DNA of 64,000 nucleotides from Pseudaeromonas paramecii (GTDB lineage Bacteria; Pseudomonadota; Gammaproteobacteria; Enterobacterales; Aeromonadaceae), in assembly GCF_039540575.1 (NCBI RefSeq), contig NZ_BAABFC010000009.1, positions 186,001 through 250,000 of the forward strand, written 5' to 3'. The notes under the pieces were generated by a model. That model was not told the origin of the DNA and did no database searches. It worked only from the letters and a program-made list of their open reading frames with translations. Numbering within the stretch: the first letter of the stretch is position 1; each line of letters begins with the position of its first letter. Below, in pieces: positions 15,748 through 24,833 of this stretch. A program made the position numbers and the translations under genes.

Positions 15748-17163
15748 TCATGAGCTGACAGCCATTTCTGCCAAGGATAGCCGCTGCAGCTGCGCCAAGG
15801 CCTCGACGTAGATGGTGCAGGCCTTCAACAGCCCCTCTACCGAGATAAATTCGTTGGGCATGTGTTCCACTCGGGGGTGCCCCGGTAACAAGGCGCCGAA
15901 AGCCACGCAGTTAGTAATCGCTCTGGCATAGGTGACGGCGCCGGAAGAGCGAGGCCGCGCTCGCTCGCCAGTCACCGTCTCGTAGGCGCGGCTCAATGCC
16001 TGGACAAAGGGGGCGTGGGCCGGCACAAACATGGGCTCCAGGTGATCAAACTCCTCATAGCGCCATCCCAGACGGGCCACCGCCTCCCGCATCAACCTAT
16101 GGTATTCCTGCCGACTGAAGGTCACCGGCACCCGGACATCGATGCCAATCTGGCAGCCGTGGCTGTCCAGTTTTAGCTTGGCCAGATTCACCGTCAGCTC
16201 CCCGCTGAGTTCGTCCCGTACCGTCCCCAGCAGGGCGCGCATGGAGGTATCCTCACCTATCACCAGTGAACAGAGTCCCAGGGCCGGATGACGATAGCCG
16301 ATCCCCTGTAGGGCACGGCAGAGCCGGACGATGGCATTGACACCGGCCTGGTTACAAACGGAGGCATGGGCCCCCTGGCCCAGCACCAAGGTGGCATTGT
16401 CCTGCTGCCGCCAGGGATAGCCCAACAGATCCAATTGCCGTTGCAGCTTACGTTGCTGAGGACCCGTGTATAGGGCCCGATCCGGCACCGCATTGAAGAT
16501 GTCACCACAATCTAGGGTCAACTCCTCACAAGGAGGACCGTACAGATACGCCTGGATCAAGCGCTTCTCCGCATTGACCAGGGGGAAGGCCGAGTCTGGA
16601 CAGAAGCTCACATCTGGCAGCCGCTCCCACTGCTTGTAACGCTGAATGCAGCGCCCCAGCAGCTCCTGATCGGTACCAAATACCACGCGAACCCTATGCC
16701 GCAGGCCCGGACCGTGGCGCTGCAGCAGATGTAAGGCATACAAACAGGCCAGGGTTGGCCCCTTGTTATCCTGGCTGCCCCGCCCATAGAGACGGCCATT
16801 ACGCAAGACACCGGTAAAGGGATCAGAAAACCAGCTGCTGGGCTCACCGGCCCCCACCACATCCAGATGGCAAAAGATACCGATGAGCCCCTCCCCCTCG
16901 CCGACATCGGCATAGCCATAATATCCATCCGGATCCTTGTAGGTAGCAAAGCCCAAACGCCGGCAGATGGCCAGGGTGGCATCGAGACAATCATCGATGG
17001 GTTGGCCAAAGGGGCTGCCTGAGTGATCGAACTGAAAGTAGCTGGGATAGCCGATGAGTTGGCACAGATCCGCCAGCATGGCGTCAGATTGGCTCTGTAC
17101 CAAGGCTTGCCAGGTTGGTGTTGCTGACGAGGACAGTGTGTCCGAGACCTCAGGATCCCACAT
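15748..17163 (-). CDS. M20 family metallopeptidase (dipeptidase-like), Gln at the usual catalytic Glu
   Basis: The 471-residue protein has the two-domain M20 plan. Metal-binding residues are seen in IGIFCHLDVVGAGE (His, near residue 99), YGRGSQDNKGPT (bridging Asp), CPDSAFPLVNAEK (Asp) and a C-terminal ITNCVAFGALLPGHPRVEHMPNE (His). It resembles PepV/Sapep-type dipeptidases. In place of the usual GTDEE it reads GTDQE (residues 163-167), so the general-base Glu is Gln while the metal-ligand Glu is kept. There is no signal peptide. ATG at 17163 is preceded by AAGGG. It lies directly upstream of the basic amino acid importer genes, same strand, 186 bases apart. Substrate is unknown and activity is uncertain. 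Confidence 0.85.
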   Translation of the reverse strand: MWDPEVSDTLSSSATPTWQALVQSQSDAMLADLCQLIGYPSYFQFDHSGSPFGQPIDDCLDATLAICRRLGFATYKDPDGYYGYADVGEGEGLIGIFCHLDVVGAGEPSSWFSDPFTGVLRNGRLYGRGSQDNKGPTLACLYALHLLQRHGPGLRHRVRVVFGTDQELLGRCIQRYKQWERLPDVSFCPDSAFPLVNAEKRLIQAYLYGPPCEELTLDCGDIFNAVPDRALYTGPQQRKLQRQLDLLGYPWRQQDNATLVLGQGAHASVCNQAGVNAIVRLCRALQGIGYRHPALGLCSLVIGEDTSMRALLGTVRDELSGELTVNLAKLKLDSHGCQIGIDVRVPVTFSRQEYHRLMREAVARLGWRYEEFDHLEPMFVPAHAPFVQALSRAYETVTGERARPRSSGAVTYARAITNCVAFGALLPGHPRVEHMPNEFISVEGLLKACTIYVEALAQLQRLSLAEMAVSS

Positions 17164-17273
17164 GAAAAACCCTTATTCGAATGCATTTATTTTCGATTCG
17201 ACTAAGCCTAGGCGTCAAAAAAGCGCTTCTCACCTGTGAAGAATGACAGGGCTACCGACCGCATAACGGTCAT

Positions 17274-17303
17274 AAAAAAACAGGCCGCACTCAGGCGGCC
17301 TGT
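17274..17303 (-). terminator. asd rho-independent terminator
   Basis: On the minus strand ACAGGCCGC pairs with GCGGCCTGT around a 6-base loop and is followed by seven T residues, 20 bases after the asd stop. Confidence 0.9.
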
Positions 17304-17323
17304 CACAGGAGATGCGGTCTGGC

Positions 17324-18436
17324 TTACGCCTGGTGCAACAGAATGTTCAGCATGCGGCGTAGCGGCTCGGCGGCCCCCCACAACAGCTGATCCCCCACCG
17401 AGAAGGCGGACAGGAAATCCGGCCCCATGTTCATCTTGCGCAGGCGGCCTACCGGCACCTTGAGGGTGCCAGTCACCGCCGCCGGAGTCAGCTCCTTGAC
17501 GGTCAGCGACTTGTCGTTGTCGATGACCCGCACCCAGTCGTTGTGGCTGGCCAGCATCTGGTGAATGTCGTTGAGGGGCACATCTTTCTTCAACTTGATG
17601 GTGAAAGACTGGCTATGGCAGCGCAGGGCACCGATGCGCACACAGTTTCCGTCCACCGGGATGGACTGGCTGCGGCCCAGGATCTTGTTGGTTTCCACCA
17701 TGCCCTTCCACTCTTCCTTACTCTGGCCATTAGGCAGGGCCACATCGATCCAGGGGATTAGACTGCCGGCCAGCGGCGCGCCAAACTGGCTGGTGGGGAA
17801 ACTCTCCTCACGCATGGCCGCCGTGACCTTGCGCTCGATATCCAAAATGGCAGACGCCGGATCCGCCAGCTCGGCGGCCACCACATCCCGCAAGGCCCCC
17901 ATCTGACTCAGCAACTCCCGCATGTGACGGGCACCGGCACCGGAAGCCGCCTGGTAAGTAGAAGAGGAAATCCACTCCACCAGGTCGTTGGCGAACAGGC
18001 CGCCCAGCCCCATCAGCATCAGGCTGACGGTACAGTTACCACCCACATAGGTCTTGATCCCCTTATTCAGGGCATCATCAATCACCTTACCGTTGACCGG
18101 GTCCAGGATGATGACGGCATCATCGGCCATCCTCAGGGTAGAGGCCGCATCAATCCAGTAACCCGGCCAGCCGGACTCCATCAGCTTGGGATAGACTTCC
18201 TTGGTGTAGTCACCGCCCTGGCAGGTGATGATGATGTCCATGGCCTTGAGCGCCTCCAGATCGAAGGCATTCTGCAACTGACCGGCATCCTTGCCGAAGT
18301 TCGGCGCCGCCTGACCGGCCTGGGAGGTGGTGAAGAAGACGGGGTCGATACGCGCAAAGTCGTTCTCTTCCACCATGCGCTGCATCAGCACGGAACCCAC
18401 CATGCCCCGCCAACCGATCAAACCTACTTTTTTCAT
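17324..18436 (-). CDS. asd: aspartate-semialdehyde dehydrogenase
   Basis: The 370-residue protein matches the long gammaproteobacterial Asd type (E. coli 367). The N-terminal NADP site is MKKVGLIGWRGMVGSVLMQRM, the active-site Cys is in VGGNCTVSLMLMGLGGLF near residue 135, and SSTYQAASGAGARHMRELL and RIGALRCHSQSF hold substrate residues. It reduces aspartyl phosphate to aspartate semialdehyde for lysine, diaminopimelate, threonine and methionine synthesis. ATG at 18436 follows AGGACAC; the frame extends to a TTG at 18460, which is less likely. It is divergent from ycaO and has a strong terminator. No lysine riboswitch is visible in the 210-base divergent region. Confidence 0.97.
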   Translation of the reverse strand: MKKVGLIGWRGMVGSVLMQRMVEENDFARIDPVFFTTSQAGQAAPNFGKDAGQLQNAFDLEALKAMDIIITCQGGDYTKEVYPKLMESGWPGYWIDAASTLRMADDAVIILDPVNGKVIDDALNKGIKTYVGGNCTVSLMLMGLGGLFANDLVEWISSSTYQAASGAGARHMRELLSQMGALRDVVAAELADPASAILDIERKVTAAMREESFPTSQFGAPLAGSLIPWIDVALPNGQSKEEWKGMVETNKILGRSQSIPVDGNCVRIGALRCHSQSFTIKLKKDVPLNDIHQMLASHNDWVRVIDNDKSLTVKELTPAAVTGTLKVPVGRLRKMNMGPDFLSAFSVGDQLLWGAAEPLRRMLNILLHQA

Positions 18437-18646
18437 CTTTGTGTCCTGCCATGGAATCAATAAAAACTAAGGAGATCACATTACGGATTGGCAGCCAGGG
18501 TGCAAGTCGATTTCCGCAATATTGTGTGCCGTAGGTTGCAATGCAGGGTCGCTTCGCCCCCTGGCACTGGCGTGCATTTGTCCGTAAGATAGCGCCGCCT
18601 AGCCCTGTGCAACATGTCATTTACATCCTGTCCTTGGAATCATCCC

Positions 18647-20404
18647 ATGCAAACATTTATTCCCGGCAAAGACGCCGCCCTGGAAGAGAGCATCAGCCGC
18701 TTCCAAACCAAACTCCGTCAACTGGGTTTTGACATAGAGGAGGCTTCTTGGCTCAACCCTGTGCCCCACGTCTGGTCGGTGCATATCCGGGACAAGGAGT
18801 GCCCCCTGTGCTTTACCAACGGCAAGGGTGCCAGCAAGAAGGCCGCGCTGGCCTCGGCGCTGGGGGAGTATTTCGAGCGCCTGTCCACCAACTACTTCTT
18901 CGCCGACTTCTATCTGGGGCAGGAGATCGCCGACGCGCCTTTCGTCCATTACCCAGATGAGCAGTGGTTCCCCATTCCCGATGATGGCGAGCTGCCCGAC
19001 GGCCTGCTGGATGATTACACCCGCAACTACTATGACCCGGACGGTGAGCTCTCCGCCGACATGCTGGTGGATCTGCAATCGGGCCATGCCGACCGCGGCA
19101 TCTGCGCCCTGCCCTTTGTCCGGCAGGATAACGGCCAGCGGGTGTTCATCCCCATGAATATCGTCGGTAACCTGTATGTCTCCAACGGCATGAGCGCCGG
19201 TAACACCCCCACCGAGGCCCGCACCCAGGGTCTCTCCGAGGTGTTTGAACGCCACGTGAAGAACCGCATCATCGCCGAGGCGCTCTCCCTGCCGGAGATC
19301 CCCACCGAGGTGGTGGCCCGCTACCCCGGCATCCAGGAAGCCATCGCCACCTTGGAGAGTGAAGGCTTCCCCATCTACTGTTACGACGCCTCACTGGGTG
19401 GCCGCTACCCGGTGATCTGCGTGGTACTGCTCAATCCGGCCAATGGCACCTGCTTCGCCTCCTTTGGTGCCCATCCCCGTTTCGAGGTGGCCTTCGAGCG
19501 GACCGTCACCGAACTGCTGCAGGGCCGCGGTCTCAAGGATCTGGATGTGTTCGCCCCGCCCTCGTTCGATAACGACGAGGTGGCGGATCAGCACAACCTG
19601 GAGACCCACTTCATCGACTCCTCCGGCCTCATCAGCTGGGATCTGTTCAAGACCGAGCCGGACTTTGAATTCGCCGACTGGAACTTTGCCGGCAGCACAG
19701 AGCAGGAGTTTAACCACCTGCTGGGCATCTTCCATGAGCTGGAGCAGCCGGTGTATATCGCCGATTACCAGCACCTGGGGGTGTATGCCTGCCGTATCCT
19801 GGTGCCCGGCATGTCCGACATCTATCCCGCCGAGGATCTGGTGTTGGCTAACAACAACATGGGGGCCGGCTGGCGTGAGGCCGTGCTGGCGTTGCCTGCC
19901 AGCCAAGGCAGTCCGGCAGACTATGCCGAGTTCCTGCAAAGCCTGGAAGACGAAGGGTTTGATGATCAGACTCGGGTACGGGAGTTGCTGGGCATCGCCG
20001 CTGACAAGGGCACCGGCTGGCACACCCTGCGGGTGGGGGAACTCAAGTGCCTCTTGGCCCTGGCCGCCGGCCAACTGGACGAAGCGGCCCACTGGTGCCA
20101 GTGGACCCAGGACTTCAACGCCAGCGTCTTTAGCGCCGAACGCAGTGCCTTCTACCGCTGCCTGGGCCAGAGCCTGCACCTGTTTGCTGAAGAATCCCGC
20201 GATCCGGCGGCCTATCGCGCGGCCTTCGAACGTCTGTATGGTGCCAACACAGTGGCAGCCGCCTGGGCTCATATCGAGGGCAGCCAGCGCTTCTACGGCC
20301 TGGTAGCCGATGACGGCAGCCTCACGCAATTCAAGGCTCACCAGCAGTTGCTGGCCACCTATGCCAAGCTGCAGCGGGCCAAGCAGTCCCATTGGGGGGT
20401 CTGA
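18647..20404 (+). CDS. ycaO: YcaO-domain protein (RimO beta-methylthiolation enhancer type)
   Basis: The 585-residue protein is collinear with E. coli YcaO (586), including MQTFIPGKDAALEESI at the start, SVHIRDKECPLCFTNGKG, the ATP-binding region ASALGEYFERLSTNYFFADF, SNGMSAGNTPTEARTQGLSEVFERHVKNRI and a C-terminal TPR-like extension. E. coli YcaO aids RimO-dependent beta-methylthiolation of ribosomal protein S12; it is not part of a peptide-natural-product cluster, and no precursor peptide or partner genes lie here. The start is chosen at 18647 by homology, since the ribosome site is weak; an ATG at 18614 is the alternative. Its position just upstream of focA-pflB is conserved in enterics. 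Confidence 0.95.
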   Translation: MQTFIPGKDAALEESISRFQTKLRQLGFDIEEASWLNPVPHVWSVHIRDKECPLCFTNGKGASKKAALASALGEYFERLSTNYFFADFYLGQEIADAPFVHYPDEQWFPIPDDGELPDGLLDDYTRNYYDPDGELSADMLVDLQSGHADRGICALPFVRQDNGQRVFIPMNIVGNLYVSNGMSAGNTPTEARTQGLSEVFERHVKNRIIAEALSLPEIPTEVVARYPGIQEAIATLESEGFPIYCYDASLGGRYPVICVVLLNPANGTCFASFGAHPRFEVAFERTVTELLQGRGLKDLDVFAPPSFDNDEVADQHNLETHFIDSSGLISWDLFKTEPDFEFADWNFAGSTEQEFNHLLGIFHELEQPVYIADYQHLGVYACRILVPGMSDIYPAEDLVLANNNMGAGWREAVLALPASQGSPADYAEFLQSLEDEGFDDQTRVRELLGIAADKGTGWHTLRVGELKCLLALAAGQLDEAAHWCQWTQDFNASVFSAERSAFYRCLGQSLHLFAEESRDPAAYRAAFERLYGANTVAAAWAHIEGSQRFYGLVADDGSLTQFKAHQQLLATYAKLQRAKQSHWGV

Positions 20405-20422
20405 ACCTGACGACAGCACCAC

Positions 20423-20446
20423 GGGCGGCCATGACCGCCCTTTTTA
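20423..20446 (+). terminator. ycaO rho-independent terminator
   Basis: GGGCGG (20423-20428) pairs with CCGCCC (20435-20440) around a 6-base loop and is followed by TTTTTATT, so ycaO and focA are separate units. Confidence 0.85.
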
Positions 20447-20647
20447 TTGCTCGCTTTTCATCCCGAGGGTGTACACTGAGGCCGCAGGCAACCGCGGTGA
20501 TAGATGGGGAACCAAATCAATGGGACTCTGTCGAATATAAAGTTGCCGAGGTGGGCGGAATATGATGCATACTACTTACAGTTTTGTAACCCACTGACGT
20601 CTCGAGCGTGAGCGATGTAGTAAAATTACATAATCAACCCGGCGAAA

Positions 20648-20689
20648 TTGATCTAAGGCAATTTTGAACAATTTCTTTGTTGATATGAT
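20648..20689 (+). promoter_or_regulatory. FNR-like class II promoter of focA-pflB
   Basis: TTGATCTAAGGCAA (20648-20661) matches the FNR consensus TTGAT-N4-ATCAA with a full left half and a 3/5 right half. TATGAT (20684-20689) is a good -10. If transcription starts at A20696, the site is centred at -41.5, the classic class II activator position. The rest of the 321-base gap 20405-20725 holds the ycaO terminator and an AT-rich stretch but no gene. Confidence 0.7.
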
Positions 20690-20725
20690 TACTACAGGAT
20701 AATTACCACAGCGGAAGCCCCCACA

Positions 20726-21556
20726 GTGAAAGCAGAATCCCCCTTTGACTGTTTGAAGCCGGAAGCCATCGCCGCCCTGGCCGAAGACATCACCTACGGC
20801 AAGGCCACCAAGCCTGTCGCCAAGACCTTCCAACTGGCTATCTTTGCCGGTGCCTTTATCGCCATCGCCTTCATCTTCTACATCACGGTCGTCTCCCAAG
20901 GCGGTAGCAAGCTGGCCGGTGGCCTCTGCTTCTCCCTGGGCCTGATCCTGTGCGTGATTCTGGGCGGTGAATTGTTCACCTCCACCACCCTGACCCTGGT
21001 GGCCAAGGCGGCCAAGCGCATCACCTGGGCCCAGATGCTGCGAAACTGGGCACTGGTTTACTCTGGTAACCTGGTGGGCGGTCTCATCATGGTGGCGCTC
21101 ATCATGCTGTCCAGCCAGTACACTTCTGGCAATGGCCAATGGGGTCTGACCGCTTTGAATGTTGCACAACATAAGATACATCATACCTTTGTCGAGGCCG
21201 TGGCCCTGGGTATTCTGTGTAATCTCATGGTCTGCCTGGCCGCCTGGATGGCCTTTGGTGGCCGCACCATGACCGACAAGGCGCTGATCATGGTGCTGCC
21301 GGTGGCCATGTTCGTCGCCTCCGGCTTCGAGCACAGCATCGCCAACATGTTTATGATCCCGACCGGCATCGCCATTCATGCCCTGGCCGGCCCCGAGTTC
21401 TGGACTGCGATCGGTGCAGATCCGGCCAAGTACGCTGACTTGACCGTTAGCCACTTTATCTTCAAAAACCTGATACCGGTTACCATTGGCAACATCATCG
21501 GCGGTGGCGTCATGATCGGCCTGACTAACTGGTTTATTTTCCGTCGCCATCACTGA
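20726..21556 (+). CDS. focA: formate channel FocA
   Basis: The 276-residue inner membrane protein belongs to the formate/nitrite transporter family and is nearly collinear with E. coli FocA (285). It has six membrane helices, the omega-loop region GGELFTSTTLTLVAKAAKRITW, the central-pore segment ANMFMIPTGIAIHALAG with HHTFVEAVALGILCNLMVCLA (pore His near residue 152), and the final NLIPVTIGNIIGGGVMIGLT. It exports, and at low pH can reimport, formate made by PflB. The start is GTG (20726) with GCGGAAG upstream. It is 45 bases before pflB in an operon under a predicted FNR promoter. Confidence 0.96.
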   Translation: MKAESPFDCLKPEAIAALAEDITYGKATKPVAKTFQLAIFAGAFIAIAFIFYITVVSQGGSKLAGGLCFSLGLILCVILGGELFTSTTLTLVAKAAKRITWAQMLRNWALVYSGNLVGGLIMVALIMLSSQYTSGNGQWGLTALNVAQHKIHHTFVEAVALGILCNLMVCLAAWMAFGGRTMTDKALIMVLPVAMFVASGFEHSIANMFMIPTGIAIHALAGPEFWTAIGADPAKYADLTVSHFIFKNLIPVTIGNIIGGGVMIGLTNWFIFRRHH

Positions 21557-21601
21557 TGGCGCGGGAAGCTTAGACAATCAATACCGAAGAGGTAATGAAA
21601 C

Positions 21602-23884
21602 ATGGCAGAGCTTAACGAAAAGTGTCTGAAGGCTTGGGAAGGCTTCCAACCCGGAGCCTGGCAGACTGAAGTCAACACCCGCGACTTCATCCAGAAGAAC
21701 TACACCCCGTACGAAGGTGATGAATCCTTCCTGGCCGGTGCCACCGACGCCACCACCAAGCTGTGGGACAAGGTGATGGAAGGCATCAAGGAAGAGAACC
21801 GCACTCACGCGCCCATCGACTTTGATACCGATCTTCCCTCCACCATCACCTCCCACGATGCCGGCTACATCGAAAAGGATCTGGAGAAGATCGTTGGTCT
21901 GCAGACCGACAAACCGCTCAAGCGCGCCATCATCGCCTTTGGCGGTATCAACATGGTGAAGAACTCTTGCGAAGTGTACGGTCGCCATCTGGATCCTCAA
22001 GTTGAGAAGATCTTCACCGACTATCGCAAGACCCACAACCAGGGCGTATTCGACGTCTACACCAAGGACATCCGCAACTGCCGCAAGTCCGGTGTCATCA
22101 CAGGTCTGCCGGATGCCTACGGCCGTGGCCGTATCATAGGTGACTACCGCCGCGTCGCCCTGTACGGTGTGGACTTCCTGATGAAGGACAAGTTCGCCCA
22201 GTTCAACTCCCTGCAAGCCAAGATGGAAGCCGGTGAAGACCTGGAAGCCACCATCCGCCTGCGTGAAGAGATCAACGATCAGTACAAGGCGCTGGCCCAA
22301 CTGAAGGAAATGGCTGCCAAGTACGGTTGCGACATCTCCGGCCCGGCCACCACAGCTCAGGAAGCCGTCCAGGCCACCTATTTCGGTTACCTGGCTGCCG
22401 TTAAGTCTCAAAACGGCGCCGCCATGTCCTTCGGTCGTACCGCGACCTTCCTGGACGTCTACTTCGAACGCGATCTGAAGAAGGGTCTGATCACCGAGCA
22501 AGACGCTCAGGAAATCATCGACCACCTGATCATGAAGCTGCGTATGGTGCGCTTCCTGCGTACCCCTGAATACGACACCCTGTTCTCCGGCGACCCGATT
22601 TGGGCCACCGAATCCCTGGGTGGTATGGGCGTTGACGGTCGTACCCTGGTCACCAAGAACAGCTTCCGTTACCTGAACACCCTGTACACCATGGGCCCGT
22701 CTCCTGAGCCGAACATGACCATTCTGTGGTCTGAACAGCTGCCCATGGGCTTCAAGAAGTTCTGTGCCAAGGTGTCTATCGATACCTCTTCCGTACAGTA
22801 TGAAAACGACGACCTGATGCGTAACGACTTCAACAACGATGACTATGCCATCGCCTGTTGTGTGTCGCCGATGATCGTCGGCAAGATGATGCAATTCTTC
22901 GGTGCCCGCGCCAACCTGGCCAAGACCATGCTGTACGCCATCAACGGCGGCGTGGACGAGAAGCTGAAGATCCAGATCGGCCCCAAGACCGAACCGGTCA
23001 AGGGCGAGTATCTGGAATTCAACGACGTCATGGATCGCCTGGATCACTTCATGGACTGGCTGGCCACCCAATACGTCACCGCCCTGAACATCATCCACTA
23101 CATGCACGACAAGTACAGCTACGAAGCTATTCAGCTGGCGCTGCACGACCGTGACGTGATCCGTACCATGGCCTGTGGTATTGCCGGTCTGTCCGTGACT
23201 GCCGACTCCCTGTCCGCCATCAAGTACGCCAAGGTTAAGCCGGTGCGTGATGAAGACGGTCTGGCCGTCGACTTCGAAATCGAAGGCGAATACCCGCAGT
23301 TCGGTAACAACGACGAGCGCGTCGATGCCATCGCCTGTGATCTGGTTGAACGCTTCATGAAGAAGATCCAGAGCCACAAGACCTACCGCAACGCCATACC
23401 GACCCAGTCCATCCTGACCATCACCTCCAACGTGGTGTACGGTAAGAAGACAGGTAACACCCCGGATGGTCGTCGTGCCGGTGCGCCGTTCGGCCCGGGT
23501 GCCAACCCGATGCACGGCCGTGATCAGAAGGGCGCCGTCGCCTCTCTGACCTCCGTGGCCAAGCTGCCGTTCGCCTATGCGAAGGATGGTATCTCCTACA
23601 CCTTCTCCATCGTGCCGAACGCCCTGGGCAAGCAAGAAGATGCCCAGAAGCTGAACCTGGTGGGTCTGATGGACGGTTACTTCCACCACGAAGCCAACAT
23701 CGAAGGCGGTCAACACCTGAACGTCAACGTGATGAACCGTGAGATGCTGCTGGATGCCATGGAAAACCCCGAGAAGTATCCGCAGCTGACCATCCGCGTT
23801 TCCGGCTATGCCGTTCGCTTCAACTCCTTGACCAAGGAGCAGCAACAGGACGTCATCACCCGGACCTTCACCCAGTCCATGTAA
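21602..23884 (+). CDS. pflB: pyruvate formate-lyase
   Basis: The 760-residue protein is identical in length to E. coli PflB. It converts pyruvate and CoA to formate and acetyl-CoA under anaerobiosis. Catalytic Cys418-Cys419 are in YAIACCVSPM and the radical Gly734 in RVSGYAVRF (E. coli numbering). Codon use is strongly biased (CTG, GGT, AAG), as expected for a very highly expressed protein. The start is preceded by GAGGTAATGAAAC. The activating enzyme pflA follows downstream past a strong terminator. There is no sign of damage. Confidence 0.99.
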   Translation: MAELNEKCLKAWEGFQPGAWQTEVNTRDFIQKNYTPYEGDESFLAGATDATTKLWDKVMEGIKEENRTHAPIDFDTDLPSTITSHDAGYIEKDLEKIVGLQTDKPLKRAIIAFGGINMVKNSCEVYGRHLDPQVEKIFTDYRKTHNQGVFDVYTKDIRNCRKSGVITGLPDAYGRGRIIGDYRRVALYGVDFLMKDKFAQFNSLQAKMEAGEDLEATIRLREEINDQYKALAQLKEMAAKYGCDISGPATTAQEAVQATYFGYLAAVKSQNGAAMSFGRTATFLDVYFERDLKKGLITEQDAQEIIDHLIMKLRMVRFLRTPEYDTLFSGDPIWATESLGGMGVDGRTLVTKNSFRYLNTLYTMGPSPEPNMTILWSEQLPMGFKKFCAKVSIDTSSVQYENDDLMRNDFNNDDYAIACCVSPMIVGKMMQFFGARANLAKTMLYAINGGVDEKLKIQIGPKTEPVKGEYLEFNDVMDRLDHFMDWLATQYVTALNIIHYMHDKYSYEAIQLALHDRDVIRTMACGIAGLSVTADSLSAIKYAKVKPVRDEDGLAVDFEIEGEYPQFGNNDERVDAIACDLVERFMKKIQSHKTYRNAIPTQSILTITSNVVYGKKTGNTPDGRRAGAPFGPGANPMHGRDQKGAVASLTSVAKLPFAYAKDGISYTFSIVPNALGKQEDAQKLNLVGLMDGYFHHEANIEGGQHLNVNVMNREMLLDAMENPEKYPQLTIRVSGYAVRFNSLTKEQQQDVITRTFTQSM

Positions 23885-23903
23885 TCTGGGTTGCAGGAAC
23901 GCC

Positions 23904-23931
23904 AAACCCCCGGCTTGCCGGGGGTTTTTTT
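23904..23931 (+). terminator. pflB rho-independent terminator
   Basis: AAACCCCCGG pairs with CCGGGGGTTT around CTTG and is followed by TTTT. It lies 20 bases after the pflB stop, so pflA probably also has its own promoter or relies on readthrough. Confidence 0.92.
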
Positions 23932-24026
23932 ATGCCGGTTCTCCTGCCTCAAGCCGGCTGCGCGGGTGCCTTAATGGCCCATCTGTAATACACTATTGCC
24001 ATTTACAGACCCTTTCGGAGCAAACC

Positions 24027-24773
24027 ATGACAGTCAAGGGACGCATCCATTCCGTCGAAACCTGCGGGACCGTCGATGGACCCGGGATCCGGTTTATCGC
24101 CTTCATGCAAGGCTGCCTGATGCGCTGCAAGTACTGCCACAATCGCGATACCTGGGATACCGAAGACGGTCGCGAAGTCACGGTAGACGAGCTGATGAAG
24201 GATCTGATGACCTATCGTCACTTCATGAACGCCTCGGGTGGGGGAGTCACCGCCTCCGGCGGCGAAGCCACCTTACAAAAAGAGTTCGTCACCGAATGGT
24301 TCAAGGCGTGCAAGGCTCAAGGCATCCACACCTGCCTGGACACCAATGGCTTCGTTCGCCACTACGATGCCGCTCTGGATGAGCTGCTGGATAACGCCGA
24401 TCTGGTGCTGCTGGACATCAAGCACATGAACGACGACGTCCACATCCCCCTCACCCACGTCAGCAACAAATACTGCCTGGATTTCGCCCGTTATCTGGCC
24501 AAACGCGGCAAGAAGATGTGGATCCGCTACGTGGTGGTACCCGGTTGGAGCGACGATGAAGCTGGCGCCCAGGCCCTGGGCCAGTTTATCCACGACGAGC
24601 TGGGCGACTGCGTGGAGCGGGTGGAATTGTTGCCCTATCACGAGTTGGGCAAGCACAAGTGGATCGCCATGGGCGAGAAGTACGAGCTGGAAGGGGTGCG
24701 CCCGCCCAGCAAGGAGACCATGGAGAAGATCAAGGGCATCATCGCCCAGTACCATCCCAGTGTCTGCTACTAA
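24027..24773 (+). CDS. pflA: pyruvate formate-lyase 1-activating enzyme (radical SAM)
   Basis: The 248-residue protein has the radical SAM cluster motif in GCLMRCKYCHNRDTW (CX3CX2C near residues 30-37), the GG(E) SAM-binding segment SGGGVTASGGEATLQ, and the sequence DLVLLDIKHMNDD typical of PFL activases. It generates the glycyl radical on PflB using SAM and flavodoxin electrons. Start ATG 24027 follows CGGAGC. The VETCGTVDGPGIRFIAFMQG N-terminus is typical. It ends at a bidirectional terminator shared with yfbV. Confidence 0.98.
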   Translation: MTVKGRIHSVETCGTVDGPGIRFIAFMQGCLMRCKYCHNRDTWDTEDGREVTVDELMKDLMTYRHFMNASGGGVTASGGEATLQKEFVTEWFKACKAQGIHTCLDTNGFVRHYDAALDELLDNADLVLLDIKHMNDDVHIPLTHVSNKYCLDFARYLAKRGKKMWIRYVVVPGWSDDEAGAQALGQFIHDELGDCVERVELLPYHELGKHKWIAMGEKYELEGVRPPSKETMEKIKGIIAQYHPSVCY

Positions 24774-24790
24774 GCCAGTCGACAAGCATA

Positions 24791-24819
24791 AAAAAACCAC
24801 GGCCTGCCGTGGTTTTTTT
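24791..24819. terminator. bidirectional terminator between pflA and yfbV
   Basis: CCACGG pairs with CCGTGG around CCTG, with an A run before and a T run after, so it can end transcripts from both convergent genes. Confidence 0.92.
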
Positions 24820-24833
24820 ATTGCCCGCCCGAC

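Noticed and set aside
18437..18646. possible lysine riboswitch before asd
   Set aside because: The 210-base region shared with ycaO shows no lysine riboswitch landmarks and no terminator-antiterminator pair upstream of asd.
18647..20404. YcaO as part of a thiazole/oxazole-modified peptide cluster
   Set aside because: The protein is the enteric housekeeping YcaO with its C-terminal extension, next to focA as in E. coli. No precursor peptide, dehydrogenase or partner protein genes lie nearby.
21578..23905. 775-codon open frame on the - strand opposite pflB
   Set aside because: It mirrors the strongly biased codons of pflB and has no plausible domain or ribosome site.
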